Shown: positions 6,994-12,147 of the stretch, piece by piece
How positions within the stretch are numbered: position 1 is the stretch's first letter
Layout of the letters: the number at the start of each line of letters is the position of its first letter
Source: Methylotetracoccus sp.
GTDB lineage: Bacteria > Pseudomonadota > Gammaproteobacteria > Methylococcales > Methylococcaceae
Assembly: GCA_025458755.1 (NCBI GenBank)
Contig: JALORT010000129.1
Span: forward strand, 1-12,147
DNA length: 12,147 nucleotides
Direction of reading: 5' to 3'
Notes under the pieces: model-generated
Database searches by the model: none
What the model was told of the DNA's origin: nothing
What the model saw: the letters and a program-made list of their open reading frames with translations, nothing else
Program-made: the position numbers and the translations under genes

Positions 6994-8076
6994 ATGCAAG
7001 TCGGACCGTTTCAAGTCGAGCCCTTGTCTGTGCTGCTGATTTTTGTACCTGTCGCTGCCGTGCTCAAGCTGACCGCCGCCGCCCCGGAGTGGGTGTTCGC
7101 CACGTCGGGATTGGCAATCATTCCGTTGGCGGGCTTGATGGGCAAGGCGACCGAGCACCTCTCGGAGCACTTGGGAGCCGGTTGGGGGGGACTACTGAAC
7201 GCTACCTTCGGCAACGCGGCGGAACTGATTATCGGCCTGATTGCATTGCAGGCAGGCCTGATCGACGTGGTGAAGGCATCGATCACCGGGTCGATCATCG
7301 GCAATGCGCTGCTGGTTCTCGGTGCCAGCGTCGTGGTCGGCGGACTGAAACATCAGACCCAATATTTCAACCGGACCGCAGCCAGCCTGGGGGTCACGCT
7401 GCTGGCGCTGAGCACCGTCGGCCTCGTCGTGCCGACGATATTCCACATGGTGGTATCCGGACAGCCCGACCCCCACGAGAAGGAGCTGAGTTTAGAAATC
7501 GCGCTGGTCCTTTTCGTCACCTACGTGCTGAGCCTGATTTTCACGCTGCGAACTCACAAGCATCTGTATGTTTTCGAAGCCTCTGAGCAGACGGACGCGG
7601 CACTCGGCGTCGAGACCTGGACGCAGCAAAAATCAGTCGCCGTGTTGCTAATCGCGACCACGATCGTTGCCATCATGAGTGAATTTCTGGTGGGAGCCGT
7701 CGAACACACCGCCCATGCGCTGGGGATGACGGACGTGTTCATTGGGGTCATTCTGGTCGCGATCATCGGCAACGCCGCAGAACACAGCACCGCGGTGCTG
7801 ATGGCGGCGAAAAATCACATGGATCTCGCGATCAACATCGCCATTGGCTCCAGCATACAGATTGCGCTGTTCGTCGCGCCATTTCTGGTCTTTGTCGGCT
7901 ATCTGATTGGCCAGCCGATGGACTTGGTCTTCACCACATTCGAAACCGTTGCCGTCGCGCTTTCCGTCTGGGTGGTGGTGCTGATCGCGATGGACGGCGA
8001 GTCACACTGGATGGAGGGGGTGCAACTCCTGGCCGTCTACCTGATTCTCGCATTGGCCTTCTATTTCCTTCCCTGA
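6994..8076 (+). CDS. cax: CAX-type calcium/proton antiporter
   Basis: This inner-membrane antiporter of the CaCA superfamily exchanges cytoplasmic Ca2+ (or another cation) for protons. It is 360 residues with about eleven hydrophobic segments. The two inverted-repeat motifs that define the family are clear: [14 protein letters not shown] (72-85) in the first half and [17 protein letters not shown] (258-274) in the second, each with its ion-binding glutamate (77 and 263). An acidic, charged hinge (around 159-167 and 196-212) separates the halves, as in CAX proteins. The start is the ATG at 6994; an in-frame GTG at 6985 would add three residues and cannot be ruled out, since neither has a strong Shine-Dalgarno. 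It appears to be a single-gene unit. Ca2+ as substrate is inferred from the family. Confidence 0.92.
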   Translation: MQVGPFQVEPLSVLLIFVPVAAVLKLTAAAPEWVFATSGLAIIPLAGLMGKATEHLSEHLGAGWGGLLNATFGNAAELIIGLIALQAGLIDVVKASITGSIIGNALLVLGASVVVGGLKHQTQYFNRTAASLGVTLLALSTVGLVVPTIFHMVVSGQPDPHEKELSLEIALVLFVTYVLSLIFTLRTHKHLYVFEASEQTDAALGVETWTQQKSVAVLLIATTIVAIMSEFLVGAVEHTAHALGMTDVFIGVILVAIIGNAAEHSTAVLMAAKNHMDLAINIAIGSSIQIALFVAPFLVFVGYLIGQPMDLVFTTFETVAVALSVWVVVLIAMDGESHWMEGVQLLAVYLILALAFYFLP

Positions 8077-8102
8077 AGCCCTCAGGAGGGTTGTGCATAA
8101 AG

Positions 8103-8126
8103 GCCCGGCACAATGGTGTGCCGGGC
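8103..8126 (+). terminator. strong GC hairpin after the antiporter gene, terminator-like
   Basis: GCCCGGCACA and TGTGCCGGGC form a perfect 10-bp stem around the loop ATGG, 27 bp after the cax stop. There is no T-run on its 3' side on either strand, so it is not a classical intrinsic terminator. It may protect the mRNA 3' end or act with Rho. Confidence 0.5.
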
Positions 8127-8508
8127 GGACGAAAATCCACAGGGTCAACCTTGACTGTGTGCGCTCAGCTCACGGTGCGATAAAGGTGCGCGTGCAGAGA
8201 CGCACGTCGCCCCGAAACGATTCGAAGTCATCATCCTGGGCGAGTGGACCCCGCCCCCGCACTCGCGTCGGCCACTCCGGCGCCGACACGCGTCCCATCT
8301 CGCGCATCTCTGTCGCCTCCGGGGACATCGTGGTTGACGGGGCAAGGCGAGGTGACGGCCGACGCACCGGCGGCAACTCGCATGGTGACTTTGTTGCTGG
8401 CCGGAGCGAAAGCAAACACCGCTGCGATACGACAAGGAAACTGCCGTCGGCACGGTCGAGTCTATCGAGGTAAACAGCAGGAATTCCCCTCGTTCTTTGG
8501 ACCCTCCG
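8127..8508. other. 382-bp interval without a credible gene
   Basis: GC-rich DNA is open in several frames on both strands, but none has a good start with a Shine-Dalgarno or a recognisable product, and the longest minus-strand frames run into the EamA gene. Residue use in these frames is dominated by Arg, Pro, Ser and Ala, as expected for random GC-rich sequence. It may be a decayed gene. I see no clear promoter for the gene that follows. Confidence 0.45.
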
Positions 8509-9405
8509 ATGCGCATAGCCGCCGCCTACACTGCCGTCGTCGTGCTCTGGGGCACCACACCGCTCGCCATCAAGTGGAGCGGAGAAGGCCCTGGCTTCCT
8601 GTTTGGCGTCACCGGCCGCATGGCAATCGGCACCCTGTGTGTGCTGGCCCTCCTCCCGCTGACACGCCACAATTTACCCATGCACCGCAAAGCGGTGCTG
8701 AGTTATCTGGCTGGCGCCGTTCAAATCTTCGGTGCCATGGTGGCCGTCTACTGGTCGTCGCAGTTCATCCCCTCCGGCTGGATTTCGGTGGTGTTCGGTC
8801 TCTCACCGCTACTGACCGCATTGATGGCCGCGGCGTGGCTGGGCGAACGCGCTCTCGGCTTTCGTCGCCTTCTCGCGTTTGCGTTGGGCATTGCCGGATT
8901 ACTGCAGATGTTCGGCTCGGCGCGGGAATTCGGTGGCAGCGCCACCGCCGGCGTCACGGGGGTTTTTGTCTCGACCTTGCTGCAATGCGGAAGCGCCGTT
9001 TGGATCAAACGCATCGATGCCGGGCTTCCGGCCCTTTCGCAGCTCGGAGGTTCGCTGGTGGTGGCGATGCCCGCTTACCTTGCGACCTGGGGGTTGGCGG
9101 ACAATCACTGGCCAGCCGCACTCTCGACGCAAAACCTCCTAGCGATCGTTTACCTAGGCGTCGTGGCGACCACCCTCGGTTTCTCACTGTATTTCTTTTT
9201 GTTGCGAAGACTGACCGCGACTGCCCTGTCGCTGATTTCTCTCGTTTCGCCGATTCTTGCACTGCTGTTGGGTCACTGGATCAACCATGAACCGCTCACC
9301 GCACGCATCCTCACGGGCACCAGCCTGGTGATGGGCGCCTTGCTGCTGCATCAGTGGGACGGCAGCTGGGCGAAAGGGAAGAGACTGGCAGGCCCTCGCG
9401 GCTGA
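8509..9405 (+). CDS. EamA/DMT-superfamily inner-membrane transporter
   Basis: This is a drug/metabolite-type transporter of the inner membrane, likely an exporter of small metabolites or amino acids; the substrate cannot be read from the sequence. It is 298 residues with about ten hydrophobic segments in two repeated EamA halves. The first half starts at YTAVVVLWGTTPLAIKW and ends with FGLSPLLTALMAAAWLGERA and the following helix. The second half carries YLGVVATTLGFSLYFFLL and LISLVSPILALLLGHWINHE, the typical position for the conserved glutamate at the end of the penultimate helix region. The ATG at 8509 is preferred over a TTG at 8497 because it leads directly into the first helix; its Shine-Dalgarno is weak. 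An intrinsic terminator lies about 100 bp downstream. Confidence 0.9.
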   Translation: MRIAAAYTAVVVLWGTTPLAIKWSGEGPGFLFGVTGRMAIGTLCVLALLPLTRHNLPMHRKAVLSYLAGAVQIFGAMVAVYWSSQFIPSGWISVVFGLSPLLTALMAAAWLGERALGFRRLLAFALGIAGLLQMFGSAREFGGSATAGVTGVFVSTLLQCGSAVWIKRIDAGLPALSQLGGSLVVAMPAYLATWGLADNHWPAALSTQNLLAIVYLGVVATTLGFSLYFFLLRRLTATALSLISLVSPILALLLGHWINHEPLTARILTGTSLVMGALLLHQWDGSWAKGKRLAGPRG

Positions 9406-9459
9406 GGGTCAACGCGCGACGCGTGTCGTTCGAGAGCCACTGCAACCGCTGCGGCTGAA

Positions 9460-9488
9460 TTGGTAGCCGCCGCGCCTTCTGCTATCAT
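9460..9488 (+). promoter_or_regulatory. sigma70 promoter for argD-argF
   Basis: TTGGTA (9460-9465), a 17-nt spacer and TATCAT (9483-9488) form a good sigma70 promoter. The -10 is extended by TGC (9480-9482). The -10 is also the centre of an inverted repeat GCTAT-C-ATAGC (9481-9491). Transcription would start near 9495, directly before the terminator hairpin at 9505. No clear ArgR box (paired GAAT/ATTC half-sites at the usual spacing) is visible. Confidence 0.55.
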
Positions 9489-9504
9489 AGCGGCTTTAAT
9501 TCGA

Positions 9505-9534
9505 GGGCAGTCTTCCGACTGCCTTTTGCTTTTC
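9505..9534 (+). terminator. intrinsic terminator in the argD leader
   Basis: GGCAGTC (9506-9512), loop TTCC, and GACTGCC (9517-9523) form a perfect 7-bp stem. TTTTGCTTTT follows directly, so it is a textbook plus-strand intrinsic terminator. It lies 100 bp after the EamA gene and would end that transcript. It also lies between the best argD promoter and the argD Shine-Dalgarno (AGAGGTGA, 9535-9542), so it may act as an attenuator for argDF. Confidence 0.8.
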
Positions 9535-9549
9535 AGAGGTGATCAGGTC

Positions 9550-10725
9550 ATGGCCAGTCAGGTGATGCCGACCTATGCCAGGCTTCCCGTGATGTTCGAG
9601 CGTGGCGAAGGAGCGTGGCTCTGGGACAAGCAGGACAGGCGCTACCTGGATGCCATTGCCGGAATCGCGGTCTGCGGCCTTGGACACGCGCATCCCGCGG
9701 TGTTTGCCGCCGTCGCCGAACAGGCGGGCAAGCTGATTCATACCTCCAACTTGTATCGTATCGAAAAGCAGGAAGAATTGGCTCAGGAGCTGTGCCGTCT
9801 GAGCGGCATGGACAACGCCTTCTTCTGCAATTCAGGCGCCGAGGCGAACGAAGCGGCGATCAAGATCGCCCGCCGCTACGGCCACTACCTCGGCATTGAT
9901 CAACCCGCCATTATCGTAACCGAAGGCGCTTTTCACGGGCGAACGCTTGCCACATTGAGCGCCACCGGCAGCAGGAAGGTACAGGAGGGATTCGAACCGC
10001 TGGTCGGAGGATTCATCCGGGTCCCCTATGACGACGTCCGTGCGATCGAGGCGGTCGCCGACAAAAATGTCGCCGCCGTCTGGGTCGAACCCATTCAGGG
10101 CGAAGGCGGCGTGCGCGTTCCCGCAGAGGATTATCTGCTTCATTTGCGTCGTGTCTGCGACCAGCGTAACTGGTTGTTGATGCTGGATGAAGTACAGACG
10201 GGGGTGGGCCGTACCGGCAAGTTTCTTGCCTTCCAGCACACCTTCATCCGCCCCGACGTCGTAACACTGGCGAAAGCCTTGGGTAACGGTGTGCCGATTG
10301 GTGCCTGTCTCGCACTAGGGACTGCCGCCGAAATGCTAACCGCCGGTCAGCATGGATCGACCTTCGGCGGCAACCCGCTGGCCTGCAGCGCCGCCTTGGC
10401 CGTCATTAAAACTCTGGCCCGGGAAGCGATCATCGAACGCGTGCCGGCGCTGGGCGAACAAATCCTGGAAGGTTTCAGATCCAACCTCGAAGGACAACCC
10501 CACGTCCTCGACATCCGTGGCAAAGGGCTGATGATCGGCATCGAATTGGATCAGCCTTGCGGCGACCTGGTTAAACTGGCGCTCGAGCGAGGGATCCTGA
10601 TCAATGTCACCGCGGACCGCGTGATTCGCCTGCTTCCGCCGTTGATTCTGACGGATGATCAGGCCCGCCTGCTGGTTAAGGAACTCAGCAAGCTCATCAT
10701 CGGTTACTTTAAAATCACTGCCTAG
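9550..10725 (+). CDS. argD: acetylornithine aminotransferase ArgD
   Basis: This PLP-dependent class III aminotransferase converts N-acetylglutamate semialdehyde and glutamate to N-acetylornithine, the fourth step of arginine synthesis. Many family members also act on succinyldiaminopimelate for lysine. It is 391 residues. Signatures are GIAVCGLGHAHP (38-49), NSGAEANEAAIK (94-105), the substrate/PLP stretch GAFHGRT (126-132), EPIQGEGG (180-187), LDEVQTGVGRTG (212-223) with the PLP-binding Asp213, the Schiff-base lysine in TLAKALGNG (Lys242), and GSTFGGNPLA (269-278). The start is the ATG at 9550, 7 nt after AGAGGTGA; the open frame reaches back to 9460, but that part covers the promoter and terminator. 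argF follows 15 nt later, so the two form an operon. Confidence 0.96.
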   Translation: MASQVMPTYARLPVMFERGEGAWLWDKQDRRYLDAIAGIAVCGLGHAHPAVFAAVAEQAGKLIHTSNLYRIEKQEELAQELCRLSGMDNAFFCNSGAEANEAAIKIARRYGHYLGIDQPAIIVTEGAFHGRTLATLSATGSRKVQEGFEPLVGGFIRVPYDDVRAIEAVADKNVAAVWVEPIQGEGGVRVPAEDYLLHLRRVCDQRNWLLMLDEVQTGVGRTGKFLAFQHTFIRPDVVTLAKALGNGVPIGACLALGTAAEMLTAGQHGSTFGGNPLACSAALAVIKTLAREAIIERVPALGEQILEGFRSNLEGQPHVLDIRGKGLMIGIELDQPCGDLVKLALERGILINVTADRVIRLLPPLILTDDQARLLVKELSKLIIGYFKITA

Positions 10726-10740
10726 CCACAGGCCCCATCG

Positions 10741-11640
10741 ATGTCTTCGCCACGCCATTTTGTCACCCTGCTCGACCTGTCCGGAACCGAGTTTCGAAAC
10801 CTGATCCGGCGCGCCGGCGAGCTGAAACGGCTCCAGCCAGGCTCGGAACCGCTCAAGAACAAAGTGCTGGGGATGATTTTCGAGAAATCCTCGACACGGA
10901 CGCGGGTATCGTTCGAAACCGCGATGATCCAGTTCGGCGGCAGCGCCATTTTTCTGTCACCCCGGGATACCCAACTGGGGCGGGGTGAGCCGATCGAAGA
11001 CAGCGCCCGGGTGTTGTCGCGAATGTTGGACTGCATCATGTTGCGGACCCATCACCATGAAACCGTGGAGATCTTCGCACGCCACTCACGCGTACCGGTG
11101 ATCAATGGTCTGACCGACCGATTCCACCCTTGCCAATTGCTGGCGGATATGCAGACCTATTTCGAAGCCCGCGGGGATATCGGCGGACGTACGGTGGCCT
11201 GGATCGGGGACGGCAACAATATGTGTCAGACCTACGTGCACGCCGCGCAATTACTGGATTTCAAACTGCGTATCGCCTGTCCACCGAGTTACGCTCCGGA
11301 ACCGAACTTGATCGCCGAGGCGGGGGCCCAGGTCGAGGTCTTGCGCGATCCCTACCGCGCTGCCCGGGACGCGGATCTGGTGGTCACCGACGTATGGGCG
11401 AGCATGGGTCAGGAAGAGGAACGACACGCCAGGGCCGAAGCCTTCCGCGGTTACTGCGTCGACTGCAGTGTGATGGACGTGGCCAAACCCGATGCAGTGT
11501 TCATGCACTGCCTGCCGGCCCACCGCGGCGAAGAAGTCGTGGCCGAGGTACTCGAAGGCCCGCAAAGTCTCGTATGGGATGAAGCGGAGAACAGGCTGCA
11601 CGCTCAGAAGGCATTGCTCGAGTTGTTGCTGCTCCGCTGA
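10741..11640 (+). CDS. argF: ornithine carbamoyltransferase ArgF
   Basis: This cytoplasmic transcarbamylase makes citrulline from ornithine and carbamoyl phosphate, the sixth step of arginine synthesis. It is 299 residues, near the usual 300-310. Visible are the carbamoyl-phosphate loop SSTRTR (50-55), [14 protein letters not shown] (100-113), [12 protein letters not shown] (128-139), WIGDGNNM, the ornithine-binding DVWASMGQE (217-225) and the catalytic [11 protein letters not shown] (256-266). All key residues of an active OTC are present; SMG and HCLP indicate ornithine rather than acetylornithine as substrate. The ATG at 10741 has only a weak ribosome site (ACAGG), consistent with coupling to argD 15 nt upstream. 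The anabolic assignment (argF, not catabolic arcB) is inferred from the neighbouring argD. Confidence 0.95.
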   Translation: MSSPRHFVTLLDLSGTEFRNLIRRAGELKRLQPGSEPLKNKVLGMIFEKSSTRTRVSFETAMIQFGGSAIFLSPRDTQLGRGEPIEDSARVLSRMLDCIMLRTHHHETVEIFARHSRVPVINGLTDRFHPCQLLADMQTYFEARGDIGGRTVAWIGDGNNMCQTYVHAAQLLDFKLRIACPPSYAPEPNLIAEAGAQVEVLRDPYRAARDADLVVTDVWASMGQEEERHARAEAFRGYCVDCSVMDVAKPDAVFMHCLPAHRGEEVVAEVLEGPQSLVWDEAENRLHAQKALLELLLLR

Positions 11641-11682
11641 ACACCCGATTCCGGCGTCCAAGGTCTCGGTCGCTTTCAACTC

Positions 11683-11691
11683 TGATACACT
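11683..11691 (+). promoter_or_regulatory. possible extended -10 directly before the last gene
   Basis: TGA TACACT resembles an extended -10 box. It ends only 5 bp before the ATG at 11696, so the transcript would be leaderless or nearly so; no Shine-Dalgarno is seen. No convincing -35 box is present. The gene could instead be read from argDF. Confidence 0.3.
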
Positions 11692-11695
11692 CGGC

Positions 11696-12147
11696 ATGAA
11701 CACCGCAGGAAGCGCCTCCGGCGCACGACTAGGCTCGGTAAGAACACTCCTTCTTGGCCTGGCTTTGTTTGTCGCGCTGGGCGCGCAGGCCAACCCGCCG
11801 ACCGGAACGCGCGCCTCGGGCGGAGCATCGACCGGCCGGACGACAAACAATCCGCCCCAGGCCGAAAGCGCGGCGCTGGCAGAGGAAAACAAAGCCCTGA
11901 AGGCCGAACTGACCGCATTGAAGGAGGGCAAGAGTGCGGCGGAGAAGACCGCGGAATCACTGAGCACCGAACTGCGGCGCTTGAACACCGAACTGTTGAC
12001 GATCCGCCAGGCGTCGGCGAACATCCTGCAGATTCAGAGTGAGCGCGACAATCTTCAGGAGAGCGTCATCCACCTGGAGAGGGAGTTGGAGGCGGTCAAA
12101 CGAGCGAAACTCGCGATCGACGAAGATCACCGCCAGGCCTGGTTCTT
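11696..12147 (+). CDS. YgiM-like (TIGR04211-type) coiled-coil membrane protein, 3'-truncated, SH3 domain apparently missing
   Basis: This frame is open to the right edge of the window, giving 150 visible residues. A signal peptide is clear: Arg residues, a hydrophobic core LLLGLALFVALG (about 18-29), and a likely cut after AQA (30-32). A Gly/Thr/Ser/Pro-rich linker follows (33-55), then a long coiled coil from about 58 to 146 with Leu, Glu and Lys heptads. The visible end DEDHRQAWF matches the place in YgiM-type proteins where the coiled coil meets a C-terminal membrane helix (…WF(L/M)…G). In that family an SH3b domain of about 60 residues normally sits between signal peptide and coiled coil; here there is none. 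There is no room for it upstream, since argF ends at 11640. Function is unknown; an envelope location is likely. The family assignment rests on architecture and memory of the family. Confidence 0.75.
   Translation, partial: MNTAGSASGARLGSVRTLLLGLALFVALGAQANPPTGTRASGGASTGRTTNNPPQAESAALAEENKALKAELTALKEGKSAAEKTAESLSTELRRLNTELLTIRQASANILQIQSERDNLQESVIHLERELEAVKRAKLAIDEDHRQAWF

Noticed and set aside
8170..8670. 166-residue minus-strand open frame across the spacer and the EamA start
   Set aside because: It overlaps the first helices of the EamA gene, has no ribosome site and no recognisable domain.
8244..9290. 348-residue plus-strand open frame overlapping the EamA gene
   Set aside because: The alternative frame is Arg/Pro-rich nonsense over the real transporter, which has clear membrane segments in its own frame.
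9460..9549. argD frame extended to a GTG at 9460
   Set aside because: This stretch contains the promoter and the intrinsic terminator; the ATG at 9550 has the good ribosome site and the correct family length.
9440..9549. ArgR operator upstream of argD
   Set aside because: Single GAAT and ATTC half-site-like words occur but not at the spacing of an ARG box.
11251..12024. 257-residue minus-strand open frame at the right end
   Set aside because: It is antisense to argF and to the signal-peptide/coiled-coil gene, both of which have convincing residue patterns.

Overview
The window is about 12 kb of GC-rich, gene-dense chromosomal DNA. The gene content suggests a gammaproteobacterium: a YadG/YadH-type ABC pair, RlmJ, an Ppx/GppA phosphatase, argD directly followed by argF, and the tail gene of a YgiM-like (TIGR04211-type) membrane protein. 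A Methylococcales- or Chromatiales-like lineage would fit, but that is a guess from gene content. I see no tRNA, rRNA, CRISPR array, insertion sequence, phage gene or plasmid signature. Most of the window is core metabolism.

Layout. At 1-842 is the 3' part of a malate dehydrogenase gene, running off the left edge. It converges with a minus-strand operon, yadG-yadH (2571 down to 867), which encodes an ABC-2 exporter with a 4-nt gap and its own strong ribosome site at the junction. A 165-bp divergent spacer holding a perfect 8+8 inverted repeat separates yadG from ppx/gppA (2737-4233). The next 209 bp (4234-4442) show no gene, only a weak 5-bp hairpin. Then comes rlmJ (4443-5282), a 23S rRNA adenine methyltransferase whose motif IV reads DPAF instead of DPPY.

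The least explained part is 5283-6770. An extended -10 promoter is followed by a roughly 80-nt leader with hairpins, then two adjacent genes of unknown function. The first (5473-6100) is broken by a frameshift near 5803-5807. The second (6111-6770) is intact. After a C-rich spacer comes a CAX-type Ca2+/H+ antiporter (6994-8076), a strong GC hairpin, about 380 bp with no credible gene, and an EamA/DMT transporter (8509-9405).

The right end is an arginine biosynthesis pair: argD (9550-10725) and argF (10741-11640). Its best promoter lies directly before a textbook intrinsic terminator, so argDF may be read through an attenuator-like element, or the terminator may simply close the EamA unit. ArgD makes acetylornithine; after deacetylation, ArgF converts ornithine to citrulline. 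The window ends inside a secreted or membrane coiled-coil protein resembling YgiM/TIGR04211 but apparently lacking the SH3 domain.

I do not see a large new defence or mobile system. The best candidates for new biology are the 5283-6770 unknown two-gene unit with its leader, the argD leader terminator, and the SH3-less YgiM-like gene.
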